Origin: Planctomycetota bacterium
GTDB taxonomy: Bacteria > Planctomycetota > Phycisphaerae > Phycisphaerales > SM1A02
Length of the DNA: 59,694 bases
Reading direction: 5' to 3'
NCBI GenBank assembly: GCA_014381555.1
Contig: JACNLO010000048.1
Span: 1 to 59,694 of the forward strand
This document shows positions 52,947 through 59,694 of the stretch, piece after piece. The translations under genes and the position numbers were made by a program. The notes below the pieces were generated by a model. It did no database searches. It saw only the letters and a list, made by a program, of their open reading frames with translations, and was not told where the DNA came from. The number at the start of each line of letters is the position of its first letter. Position 1 is the stretch's first letter.

Positions 52947-54292
52947 GCTCAGTTAATATTCAAGACTTAGACAACTTCAACGCTTTCCACGAAGTTTGGG
53001 ATGAAACAGAATCATGTAGTGGCTCTTTACAGGGCATGACGATTGCCATCAAAGATAACATTGTCACAAAAGAAGGAACTACTACTTGTGGTTCAAAGAT
53101 GCTCAAAGGTTACAAGAGTCCATTCAACGCAACCGTCGTGGACCGTCTAATTTGTGCAGGTGCAACGCTTGTTGGCAAAACAAACTGTGACGAATTTGCT
53201 ATGGGCTCTTCGACAGAACACTGCGCTTGGGGGCCAGTCTTAAATCCTTGGGATAAAACTCGAGTTCCTGGTGGCTCTTCTGGCGGAAGTGCCGTTGCAG
53301 TCGCGGCGAGAATGTGCAACGCAGCCCTCGGTTCAGATACTGGAGGATCTATTAGACAACCAGCTGCTCTCTGCGGAATAGTCGGCTTCAAGCCGACTTA
53401 TGGAACAGTAAGTAGGTATGGACTTGTTGCATTTGCTTCAAGCCTAGATCAAATTGGTACTTTCACCCAATCAGTAAATGACACAGCTAAAATTATGCAC
53501 GTCATTGCAGGGCACGATGAATTTGATTCAACATCTAACCCCGAACCACTTCCTGATTTCCTTGGGAACTTAAACACTCCAATTGACAATCTGCGTATTG
53601 GTGTTCCATCGCAGTATAGAGGCGACCAAAACGACCCTGCGATTAACACAGCAATTACTGCTGCAATTGAAACATATAAAAATATCGGGGCAACGATTGT
53701 CGACATCGACTTACCGTTGACTGATGTTGGCGTTTCGACGTATTACGTTCTTGCTCCAGCGGAAGCATCGAGCAACCTCGCTCGATACGATGGCATTCGT
53801 TACGGCCACCGAACAAGTGAAAAATGCAAAGACTTAATAGAACTCTACGCAAAAAGCAGGGCTGAAGGTTTTGGGGCAGAAGTGAAACGCCGAATCATGC
53901 TTGGAACTTATGTTCTTAGTAGTGGATATTACGATGCATATTACAATAACGCTTTGAAAATTCGCCGACTAATCTGCGAAGAATATAAAGAAGCATTTTC
54001 TAAATGCGACGTCATTCTTGGACCAACAACACCTACAGTTGCATTTAAAATTGGCGAAAAAACTGATCCAGTCTCAATGTACATGAATGATGTCTACACG
54101 GCAAATACAAATATAGCTGGAATTTGCGGGATCTCAATTCCTTGCGGATTTTCTGAGGAACATGGAACTCCCCTACCAATCGGGTTACATTTACAAGCCC
54201 AATGGCATGATGATGTAAAACTCCTTCGAATAGCTCAAATGTTTGAATCTTCAACAATGTTCCACAAGCAGTCACCAGAGTGTTGCTCATGA
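52943..54292 (+). CDS. gatA: Asp/Glu-tRNA amidotransferase subunit A
   Basis: 449 residues, amidase signature family; a little shorter than the ~485 typical. Catalytic Lys in 'MTIAIKDNIVTKEG', and the Ser pair in 'RVPGGSSGGSAVAVAA' and 'GSDTGGSIRQPAALCG' (Ser-cis-Ser-Lys triad). 'DAYYNNALKIRRLICEEYK' is the GatA C-terminal helix. gatB is not in the window. The stop overlaps the ROK start. Confidence 0.96.
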   Translation: MSSVNIQDLDNFNAFHEVWDETESCSGSLQGMTIAIKDNIVTKEGTTTCGSKMLKGYKSPFNATVVDRLICAGATLVGKTNCDEFAMGSSTEHCAWGPVLNPWDKTRVPGGSSGGSAVAVAARMCNAALGSDTGGSIRQPAALCGIVGFKPTYGTVSRYGLVAFASSLDQIGTFTQSVNDTAKIMHVIAGHDEFDSTSNPEPLPDFLGNLNTPIDNLRIGVPSQYRGDQNDPAINTAITAAIETYKNIGATIVDIDLPLTDVGVSTYYVLAPAEASSNLARYDGIRYGHRTSEKCKDLIELYAKSRAEGFGAEVKRRIMLGTYVLSSGYYDAYYNNALKIRRLICEEYKEAFSKCDVILGPTTPTVAFKIGEKTDPVSMYMNDVYTANTNIAGICGISIPCGFSEEHGTPLPIGLHLQAQWHDDVKLLRIAQMFESSTMFHKQSPECCS

Positions 54293-55164
54293 TTGGTGTT
54301 GACATAGGTGGAACAAATTTACTTATAGGCAAAATTATTGACGGGAAGGTTGTTGAACGAGTTCACCAACCGATACAAGCCCGCGGAGATTTTAATTTAG
54401 TTGCTACTCAAACATGTAAAGCGATTAAAGATTTCGGTTGCAATGATATTTCTTCCATCGGTATATCAGTCGCGGGGAGTGTTAACGTAGATAAAGGGAT
54501 CGTTCTTCGAGCAGAAAACTTGGATTGGGACGATGCTCCTCTTGCACAATTTGTTTCCGACGAACTTCAATGTAAGGTTGTCATTGAAAATGACGTAACC
54601 GCTGCTGCGTGGGGCGAATTTTCTTATGGCGCAGGCATCAGCAGCGATTCATTATTTGCAGTTTGGATTGGGACTGGAATTGGCGGTGGGCTCATCCTCA
54701 ACAAGACCATTTGGAGAGGACCTCTTGGCACAGGAGGTGAATTTGGAATGGGCATCAGTGAATACTCACCATCGGAAGATACCAGAGTTCTAGAAGGGTT
54801 TTCAAGCAGAAGTGGACTCCAACGACTTCTACAAATGCCAGACCTCGACACTACAACAATTGCAAATGGGTATGGAAATAGCAAACAGATTACTCAAGCA
54901 GTAAATACGGGGGCATTTCGAATCGGATCTTCGATTGCCAACGTGATTACACTGCTTTCGCTAGACACCGTTGTTCTTGGAGGTGGGCTTGTAGAAGCAC
55001 TTGGAGAACCGTATGTTGAAAAGATTCGCCAACAATTTCTCGACGATGTTTTTCCTGAACATTGCAAACAATGCAAATTTTACATCACGACCCTTGGTCC
55101 AGATGCGGGTCTCCTTGGCGCTGCTTCCCTTGCCAACTTGGCTCAGAGCCACCCTGTGCTCTGA
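54289..55164 (+). CDS. ROK-family sugar kinase
   Basis: 291 residues. ATP site 'MIGVDIGGTNLLIGKI', the catalytic Asp in 'VVIENDVTAAAWGEF', and 'VWIGTGIGGGLILNK'. Phosphorylates glucose or an amino sugar; substrate unknown. Unusual: the ROK zinc motif (G-H-x9-C-x-C-x4-C) is absent, replaced by 'EFGMGISEYSPSEDTRVLEG', with no Cys and no His. The C-terminal ~13 residues are encoded inside a 26-bp palindrome. ATGA overlap with gatA. Confidence 0.87.
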   Translation: MIGVDIGGTNLLIGKIIDGKVVERVHQPIQARGDFNLVATQTCKAIKDFGCNDISSIGISVAGSVNVDKGIVLRAENLDWDDAPLAQFVSDELQCKVVIENDVTAAAWGEFSYGAGISSDSLFAVWIGTGIGGGLILNKTIWRGPLGTGGEFGMGISEYSPSEDTRVLEGFSSRSGLQRLLQMPDLDTTTIANGYGNSKQITQAVNTGAFRIGSSIANVITLLSLDTVVLGGGLVEALGEPYVEKIRQQFLDDVFPEHCKQCKFYITTLGPDAGLLGAASLANLAQSHPVL

Positions 55165-55184
55165 GCCAAGTTGGCAAGGGAAGT
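55123..55184. repeat. 26-bp perfect inverted repeat across the ROK stop codon
   Basis: CTTCCCTTGCCAACTTGGCT (continuing to CAGAGC; 55124-55149) and its exact reverse complement (55158-55183), with an 8-nt loop. The ROK TGA (55162-55164) lies in the right arm. No T run follows on the plus strand, so it is not an ordinary terminator; the true terminator lies 40 bp on. Confidence 0.85.
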
Positions 55185-55221
55185 AGGTGTGCAATCAACT
55201 ACGCGTACGCGCAAAGAAAAA

Positions 55222-55252
55222 GGGCTCTTGCCGGCCAAGAGCCCAATTTTTT
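55222..55252. terminator. Bidirectional rho-independent terminator
   Basis: GGGCTCTTG (55222-55230) - CCGGC - CAAGAGCCC (55236-55244) with T6 (55247-55252) on the plus side and a T-rich run (reverse of AAAGAAAAA, 55213-55221) on the minus side. It ends gatC-gatA-ROK and could end a minus-strand transcript from 55253-55594. Confidence 0.8.
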
Positions 55253-55279
55253 GGGAAACTGAAGATTAACCAAGCAACA

Positions 55280-55403
55280 GGACGTGGAAGCGTTTGTCTG
55301 TTGCACAACCTCTTTCTCAGGTCAGGTTATGTTCCCTTACATTTTCTCAGCACCAACAAGATACTGATCCTAACTGTGCCGAATTCTCACGGCTTGCCCG
55401 TCC
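55280..55403. other. Non-coding stretch with a closing long-range stem; possible structured RNA
   Basis: GGACGTGGAAGC (55280-55291) pairs with GCTTGCCCGTCC (55392-55403), 10 of 12 positions, enclosing ~100 nt with smaller hairpins (GCCG..CGGC, AACCT..AGGTT). The 340 bp 55253-55594 hold no credible gene. On the minus strand a -35 TTGACA (55548-55553) stands upstream with a weak -10 CAAATT 17 nt further on. I match it to no known RNA family (6S, RNase P, tmRNA, TPP all tested by eye and rejected). Confidence 0.3.
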
Positions 55404-55594
55404 CTTGACACACCTTTTGAACTCGGCAAAATCAAAATTTTTGCTTCCGCAAAAAAGTTGTTTGATTCCTTACCTTATCAGGCAAACAATCAGTGTGTTA
55501 TATATCCGGCTAACGGACATAAGTAATTTGCCCTAATTAAGGGTAAGTGTCAAGAAAAATGTTCGTTTATTTTATCAAAAAAGGCAAAAATAAA

Positions 55595-56794
55595 CTATTT
55601 CGAGATATAAATGTCATTTATAGCGCCATTTAGAGCTTTTACGTCGTTGAAATCTGAGTAGAGTTGGGCGCTTACCCTCACTACTCCCCTGTTCTGGAAT
55701 TCAAAAATAGGGACTTCGATACTATTCCTAAGGTAGAGTTCATCTCGGAGAGCTAGACATTGATCCATCTTTGAAGGGCAATACTTTGGCAGGGATATTG
55801 TTGCCATACTTCCCAACATTGAACCATCTAAAGGTGAGATTGGCTCCACGTCCCACATGTCAATTAGGTATGCATGCATCCGAGTAACTAGTGCGTGATT
55901 GTGTTTGCGAATACGATTCCACCCAATTTCCGATCCCCACTGCACTGCTTTAGCGGCAGATAACCACGCAGAAACATCCTTTGTGCCCTGCCAATTAAAC
56001 TCTTGAACATATCCTTGATACAGCCAGTGACTTACAGTCATGGGGTGAGTGGTTTCGCGATACCGTTCTGAAGTCCATACAAATCCAGCACCAATTGGCG
56101 CGCACACCCACTTGTGCAAATTACCAACATACCAGTCGCATCCAATACTATCTATATTCAAGTCGAGCATACCTGCAGCATGCGCACCATCAACTAGCAA
56201 TAATATGCCTTTTTCACGACAAATACGGGCTATTTCATGCACTGGAAAAAGTATCGCAGAAGATGAAGAGACATGATCAATAACAAGAAGTTTTGTTTCA
56301 TCAGTTAAGGAACCTAGAATTGCTTGAACAATTTCCTCCGAATCATTCAGCGGTAAAGGAATTGCAACTTCTCTGTAGGAGCATCCAGATTCATTTGCTA
56401 TTTTCGTTAATACTTGACGAACTCCGTTATAGACATGATTTGTCGTTAATATTTCGTCTCCTTTGGAAAAGGAGATAGAGTTCACTACGCACCCAATTCC
56501 AGTTGTTGCATTATCTACAAAGCCAAAGCCTTCTGGTTGAGCTCCTAAAAATGCTGCAACAATTTGCCTCGCTTCGTCAACTCGACTTGGTTGTCGATCT
56601 AGAAAATTGACCGGTGAAAACTCAAATTCACGCTTCAATTCCATTTGATAATCAAAAATCGGCTTTACTCGAGCACCAAAACTTCCATGATTTAAGTACG
56701 TAATTCTTGAATCTAGCATCCAAGGGTCTGTTTGAATTACTGAATATTCGTTGTTCACACGCGTAGAATACCGTATTCGAAAAAGATTTGACAT
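55595..56794 (-). CDS. Class V PLP-dependent aminotransferase (isopenicillin-N-epimerase-like)
   Basis: 399 residues. PLP Lys in 'WYVGNLHKWVCAPIGAGFVW', 'LLLVDGAHAAGMLDLNID' with the PLP-contacting Asp, N-terminal 'YLNHGSFGARVKPIFDYQ' and 'FVDNATTGIGCVVNSI'. The family includes isopenicillin-N epimerase-like and cysteine-desulfurase-like enzymes; I favour the former because no catalytic Cys loop of NifS type is seen. Substrate unknown. Single gene, with no clear promoter identified. Confidence 0.88.
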   Translation of the reverse strand: MSNLFRIRYSTRVNNEYSVIQTDPWMLDSRITYLNHGSFGARVKPIFDYQMELKREFEFSPVNFLDRQPSRVDEARQIVAAFLGAQPEGFGFVDNATTGIGCVVNSISFSKGDEILTTNHVYNGVRQVLTKIANESGCSYREVAIPLPLNDSEEIVQAILGSLTDETKLLVIDHVSSSSAILFPVHEIARICREKGILLLVDGAHAAGMLDLNIDSIGCDWYVGNLHKWVCAPIGAGFVWTSERYRETTHPMTVSHWLYQGYVQEFNWQGTKDVSAWLSAAKAVQWGSEIGWNRIRKHNHALVTRMHAYLIDMWDVEPISPLDGSMLGSMATISLPKYCPSKMDQCLALRDELYLRNSIEVPIFEFQNRGVVRVSAQLYSDFNDVKALNGAINDIYISK

Positions 56795-56867
56795 TATGGT
56801 TATGTTTGCCTAACATATACCGTACATATCTGCCGATACTCATTTAGAAGATTGGAGCAGTCACATT

Positions 56868-57440
56868 ATGGAATCACCAATATTACAACTCGGACCAAGT
56901 CAAGCTTACGGCACAACCTACTACTCAGAGGGTAGCAGAATCATTGCTGTTGAAGGCGGAAGCCCATCTGCTCCACCACCTACCTATCGAGATGCTAAAT
57001 ATCGAACCTTTTTTGACCGCCTTTTCAAAATTGACCGCGTCTTTTTTTCACCAGCAATTGCAGCAGCTGATGTTTTCTCACACGTAACTATGCAGGAAAC
57101 ACCTAAACGCAAGCCACGAAGAAGTAAACTTGCACTCATAGTCACAGAATTACACTTCAATGCGGAGCGTATGTTCCGCATCGTAAATCAACTCACACTT
57201 TTTGGACGATCGAAACAAACTTTAAAGGATCATGACGATGAACCTAACACCAAAACAACTCGAAGTACTCGAACTCATCCGCGATTGTCAAAACAATCAT
57301 GGCTACTCTCCAACAATGCAAGAACTTGCAGAGCAAATCGGAGTAAGCAAAGTCACCGTATTCGAGAGAATCGAAGCTTTGATTCGCAAAGGCGCACTCA
57401 CGAGAGAACCCAACAGAGCACGCTCTTTATCGATTGCTGA
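56868..57440 (+). CDS. Doubtful hypothetical ORF overlapping lexA
   Basis: 190 codons. The N-terminal ~120 codons lie in otherwise empty DNA and look Pro/Lys/Arg-rich ('GSPSAPPPTYRDAKYRTFFD'), with GGAG 10 nt before the ATG. The last ~70 codons overlap lexA in another frame and contain runs of Arg/Ser, as expected for out-of-frame reading. The SOS operator of lexA lies inside it. No recognisable domain. It may be a real small gene with a different end (for example by frameshift), or spurious. Confidence 0.25.
   Translation: MESPILQLGPSQAYGTTYYSEGSRIIAVEGGSPSAPPPTYRDAKYRTFFDRLFKIDRVFFSPAIAAADVFSHVTMQETPKRKPRRSKLALIVTELHFNAERMFRIVNQLTLFGRSKQTLKDHDDEPNTKTTRSTRTHPRLSKQSWLLSNNARTCRANRSKQSHRIRENRSFDSQRRTHERTQQSTLFIDC
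57161..57180 (+). promoter_or_regulatory. LexA operator (SOS box) upstream of lexA
   Basis: TGCGGAGCGTATGTTCCGCA: arms TGCGGA/TCCGCA are perfect; the core GAGC-GTAT-GTTC matches the Gram-positive-type consensus GAAC-N4-GTTC in 7 of 8 positions. It lies 57 nt before lexA ATG, so autoregulation is expected. Confidence 0.6.
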
Positions 57441-57864
57441 TTCAGTTTCAAAAAAATACGAAGAAAGCGAAAACGCGGCGATGCGATTTCCCTTGGTGGG
57501 TCGCATCGCTGCTGGAATGCCTATTGAGCGTTGCGAAGACAGGGAAACTCTCGACCTTACAAACATGTTTGGTCCAAGGATAGGGCAACGAGATGAAACT
57601 TTTGCACTTGAAGTCGAGGGAGATTCCATGAAAGACGAAGGCATTCTCGATGGTGATTTTGTTCTTGTACAAAAACAATCAACTGCAATAAATGGAGATC
57701 GAGTAGTTGCATTACTCCCTGACGGCGAAACGACGTTAAAAACTTTTTTCAAAGAAGCTAATGGGTCAATTCGACTACAACCAGCAAATCCTACTTTTAA
57801 TCCAATCATTGTTGACAGTTGCCAAATTCAAGGCGTAATCACTGGAGTGCTTAGAAGTTATTAA
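57238..57864 (+). CDS. lexA: LexA SOS repressor
   Basis: 208 residues. N-terminal winged helix ('LTPKQLEVLELIRDCQNNHG', 'PTMQELAEQIGVSKVTVFER'), Ala-Gly cleavage site in 'GRIAAGMPIERC', catalytic Ser in 'VEGDSMKDEGILDGDF' and Lys in 'LLPDGETTLKTFF'. A complete LexA. ATG 57238 has AGGA 8 nt upstream; an ATG 6 nt earlier is too close to it. Convergent with dprA, overlapping 14 nt. The SOS box upstream supports function. Confidence 0.95.
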   Translation: MNLTPKQLEVLELIRDCQNNHGYSPTMQELAEQIGVSKVTVFERIEALIRKGALTREPNRARSLSIADSVSKKYEESENAAMRFPLVGRIAAGMPIERCEDRETLDLTNMFGPRIGQRDETFALEVEGDSMKDEGILDGDFVLVQKQSTAINGDRVVALLPDGETTLKTFFKEANGSIRLQPANPTFNPIIVDSCQIQGVITGVLRSY

Positions 57865-58762
57865 CACCTGCAAGAAGTCCCCATGCTTGCACTGCTTCTT
57901 CAATAATGTCCTCAGGACAAATCGCGATGCCAACCCATCCATCTCGAATTGTTTGTACACAGCCCGCTGATGTCACATCCCCGAGACGACCTGGAATTGC
58001 GAAAGCTTGTCTACCATGTTCTTCAACGGCTATTCTTGCTGTTATTAAAGCCCCGCTACGACGAGCCGCCTCAACAACCAGAATTACTGATGACAAGCCG
58101 GAGACTATCCTATTTCTGCGAGGGAAATATGCAGGGCGAGGAGGACGATGGCAAGGAAACTCACTTATAACAATCCCTCCTTGGCTCACAATTTCTTTGA
58201 AGAGATGCTTATGTTCAGGCGGATACAAAACACTTAATCCTGAACCTAGTACAACTGCTGTTCTACCACCATTCTCCAGCGCCCCCCGATGAGCTGCTGC
58301 ATCTACCCCACGTGCTCCTCCAGAAATAATTGTCAAATCAGAAGAAACAATTTCTTTTGAGAATAATTCTGCCTGCTCAAGACCATACGCTGAACAGCGT
58401 CTGGAACCAACAACTCCAACAGATGCAAGATTGATTGCATCTAAATTCCCTTGATACCACAAAGCGCTTGGGCAGGCAGGGAGCGGCGACAAGTGTCGGG
58501 GGAAATCATCATCCGTGACAAGAACTAATTTTGCCTCCACTGCTTCAGCTGACCACCGAGCAGGGTCAACTTCAATCCGTTGCATCCGATCCCTGACCAT
58601 ATCGCACGCTCCCTCAGGTAGCCAGTCCTGTGCCAAACCCAAGAACACAGCATCACCTGCCTCATTAACGCCCCCCGCCTGCTCTACAAGTGAGGTTAGA
58701 GTTGCACCACCAAGACCATCTACGCAAAGAAGACGCAGAGCGTTATCTTCAATTTCTTCCAT
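57851..58762 (-). CDS. dprA: DNA-processing protein DprA
   Basis: 303 residues. Rossmann core with 'SVGVVGSRRCSAYGLEQAEL', 'TIISGGARGVDAAAHRGALE', 'TAVVLGSGLSVLYPPEHKHL', 'VISEFPCHRPPRPAYFPRRN' and 'VVEAARRSGALITARIAVEE'. It loads RecA on incoming ssDNA in transformation. A N-terminal HhH-like helical region and a short C-terminal tail are present. Start is uncertain: ATG 58762 preferred, frame open to 58786; no strong SD at either. Confidence 0.93.
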   Translation of the reverse strand: MEEIEDNALRLLCVDGLGGATLTSLVEQAGGVNEAGDAVFLGLAQDWLPEGACDMVRDRMQRIEVDPARWSAEAVEAKLVLVTDDDFPRHLSPLPACPSALWYQGNLDAINLASVGVVGSRRCSAYGLEQAELFSKEIVSSDLTIISGGARGVDAAAHRGALENGGRTAVVLGSGLSVLYPPEHKHLFKEIVSQGGIVISEFPCHRPPRPAYFPRRNRIVSGLSSVILVVEAARRSGALITARIAVEEHGRQAFAIPGRLGDVTSAGCVQTIRDGWVGIAICPEDIIEEAVQAWGLLAGVNNF

Positions 58763-58843
58763 ATGCCACGACATGAGTGGAAGCATATGTCACTATTTGC
58801 AAATTGCTTGATGAACTGCTTAAATTCTTTTAAATACAAAAAG

Positions 58844-59326
58844 TCAATCAGTAGAATCAGTTGCTGAAAGAGCAGGTCCCTTCAGGAAACCTATAAACAT
58901 GGCAAACACCCCTACACCTATAAGAAGCAAGCGACTTCTTCCGGTAGAAAGTCCTGAAAGAATTGAAGATTGTTCTACCTGCATGTTTATCTTGCGGTCA
59001 CGGCGAGCACGCTGTGCAACCCATTCCAAAGGTGTTTGAGAAGCCGAGGTATCGATCACAACAGGAGTACCTTGTGCCTGTAGGTTGAGTTGCATATCTA
59101 GAATACGTTGCTTAAATTCAGGGTCATTTTCATGTAAATCTTGAAGGAAAGAATTGTAAATCTCAACACGATATTCCAAATCAGCGAGATTTTCTTGGAT
59201 AACGTTTTTCTTGGATTGAAGTTCCTGCAGTTCTTGATGTGCTGGAATCACAATCGCAGAACTCGTAAGCACGAGACCTCCTACCAAGTAAAACCAGCCA
59301 AAATCTATCCTCTGCCATAAACTCAT
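58844..59326 (-). CDS. Small membrane protein with coiled coil, unknown function
   Basis: 160 residues. Two transmembrane segments: ~10-30 ('FGWFYLVGGLVLTSSAIVIP') and ~130-148 ('LLLIGVGVFAMFIGFL'). Between them a coiled coil ('HQELQELQSKKNVIQENLAD') and a soluble segment. Topology suggests a periplasmic or cytoplasmic loop of ~95 residues. No recognised family; DivIC/FtsL-like by shape only. Located just upstream (in transcription) of dprA; gap 57 bp. Confidence 0.65.
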   Translation of the reverse strand: MSLWQRIDFGWFYLVGGLVLTSSAIVIPAHQELQELQSKKNVIQENLADLEYRVEIYNSFLQDLHENDPEFKQRILDMQLNLQAQGTPVVIDTSASQTPLEWVAQRARRDRKINMQVEQSSILSGLSTGRSRLLLIGVGVFAMFIGFLKGPALSATDSTD

Positions 59327-59369
59327 ATTTTAACCATCGTCAAATTAGACGCAATTCAACCAGTTGGAG

Positions 59370-59375
59370 TATACT
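59370..59375 (+). promoter_or_regulatory. Likely -10 element of the initiator tRNA gene
   Basis: TATACT, 5 of 6 matches to TATAAT, ending 12 nt before the tRNA. No strong -35 partner at the usual distance (TTAGAC at 59345-59350 is 19 nt upstream). Confidence 0.4.
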
Positions 59376-59387
59376 TACCCACCCTAT

Positions 59388-59461
<74 letters not shown>

Positions 59462-59463
59462 TT

Positions 59464-59494
59464 AAAAAAAGGCACCCTTGTGGTGCTTTTTTTT
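59464..59494 (+). terminator. Terminator of the initiator tRNA
   Basis: AAAAAAAGGCACC - CTTGT - GGTGCTTTTTTTT: GCACC/GGTGC stem flanked by A and T runs, 3 nt after the tRNA. A second copy stands at 59637-59667. Confidence 0.7.
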
Positions 59495-59521
59495 AATACT
59501 AGGATCGGATTGGGTTCTGCG
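59468..59521. repeat. Direct repeat, first copy
   Basis: 54 bp, from AAAGGCACCC to GGGTTCTGCG, identical to the copy at 59641-59694 (173 bp later). It includes the tRNA terminator. Confidence 0.9.
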
Positions 59522-59592
59522 ACGCGGACTGCGAAGCAGGACGCAAGTCGCAGGTTTGTAGCCGCAGCAACACGATAGTGTTGGTGCGCCTC

Positions 59593-59622
59593 AACGAAGG
59601 ATTGCACATGCAATCTTTCGTT
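59593..59622. repeat. 14-bp near-perfect inverted repeat between the direct repeats
   Basis: AACGAAGGATTGCA (59593-59606) and TGCAATCTTTCGTT (59609-59622), 13 of 14 complementary (one G-T), loop CA. A second hairpin CAACAC-GATA-GTGTTG lies just before it. Confidence 0.75.
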
Positions 59623-59640
59623 CATCCTGTCCCCTATATA

Positions 59641-59694
59641 AAAGGCACCCTTGTGGTGCTTTTTTTTAATACTAGGATCGGATTGGGTTCTGCG
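59641..59694. repeat. Direct repeat, second copy (reaches window end)
   Basis: Same 54 bp as at 59468-59521, and may continue past the window. It is preceded by TCCTGTCCCC, which resembles the 3' end of the initiator tRNA just upstream of the first copy. Confidence 0.9.

Noticed and set aside
55187-55536. Several small ORFs in the gap after the ROK gene
   Set aside because: Overlapping each other, no SD, no domain, composition like non-coding DNA.
55253-55594. TPP riboswitch, RNase P, tmRNA or 6S RNA in the gap
   Set aside because: Fragments such as CTGAGA, AACCTGA and GTGCAACAGA recur by chance; the rest of each consensus is missing and the position relative to genes is wrong.

Overview
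The window looks like a piece of chromosome from an AT-leaning, LPS-bearing (Gram-negative) bacterium, most probably a marine Planctomycetota of the class Phycisphaerae. Three things point there. (i) A secreted protein at 37943-38620 ends in two dockerin/EF-hand-like repeats followed by a Trp-Gly/Pro-Cys tail, a C-terminus common in Phycisphaerae exoproteins. (ii) A Kdo/LPS-transport gene set (kdsA, kdsD, kdsC, a giant LptC/OstA protein) coexists with genes better known from Gram-positives: mcsA-mcsB arginine kinase, RsbW/SpoIIE-type partner switching and a YacL-like PIN-TRAM protein. (iii) There are several FG-GAP and PQQ-type secreted beta-propellers. The assignment rests on gene content only. 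I see no phage, insertion sequence, CRISPR array or large acquired island: this is mostly core chromosome, very compact, with many 1-35 nt gene overlaps.

Layout. 1-5.2 kb: the 5' part of dnaX and the SRP RNA (both minus), a PIN-TRAM membrane protein, guaA, then an RsbW-like kinase / STAS / MlaE-permease operon. 5.2-16.3 kb: an exported protein of unknown function, a trypsin-like periplasmic protease, an FG-GAP protein, citrate synthase, rhomboid protease-trpF, amidohydrolase-moaC and a lipoprotein. 16.3-23.6 kb: trpG/pabA, DUF1444, then the tightly overlapping operon kdsA-mcsA-mcsB-gluQ-DUF192, a PP2C phosphatase and ribE. 23.7-30.9 kb: PQQ-propeller-purH, HNH nuclease, nuoB, a second STAS protein, YihY, rluB and scpA. 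31-37.7 kb: kdsD, an HslV-like Ntn hydrolase, kdsC, the 985-residue LptC/OstA protein and nuoC, convergent with queE-queD. 37.7-40.4 kb: tRNA-Leu with a remarkable bidirectional hairpin, the dockerin-like exoprotein, smpB and a GGDEF protein. 40.4-52.6 kb is one long minus-strand block: RND adaptor, RND pump, ptsI, RNase E/G with an embedded IF2_N-like domain, dxr and rseP. 52.6-59.7 kb: gatC-gatA-ROK kinase, a non-coding stretch with large hairpins, a class V aminotransferase, lexA with an SOS box, dprA, a small membrane coiled-coil protein, initiator tRNA-Met and a structured direct repeat at the window end.

How the genes work together. Envelope biogenesis is the strongest theme: Kdo synthesis (kdsA/kdsD/kdsC), LPS export (LptC/OstA), lipid transport (MlaE), isoprenoid synthesis (dxr), site-2 proteolysis (rseP) and RND export. 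A second theme is protein and RNA quality control (McsAB, smpB, HslV-like, trypsin-like and rhomboid proteases, RNase E/G, SRP RNA). A third is signalling by partner switching (RsbW-like, two STAS proteins, PP2C) plus c-di-GMP.

The most unusual points are: the Ser-nucleophile HslV-like protein inside the Kdo operon without hslU; the IF2_N-like module inside RNase E/G and a structured leader before it; the absence of the usual zinc ligands in DnaX, GluQ and the ROK kinase; dispersed nuoB and nuoC; a perfect 26-bp hairpin that encodes the C-terminus of the ROK kinase; and the tRNA-derived direct repeats at the right edge.
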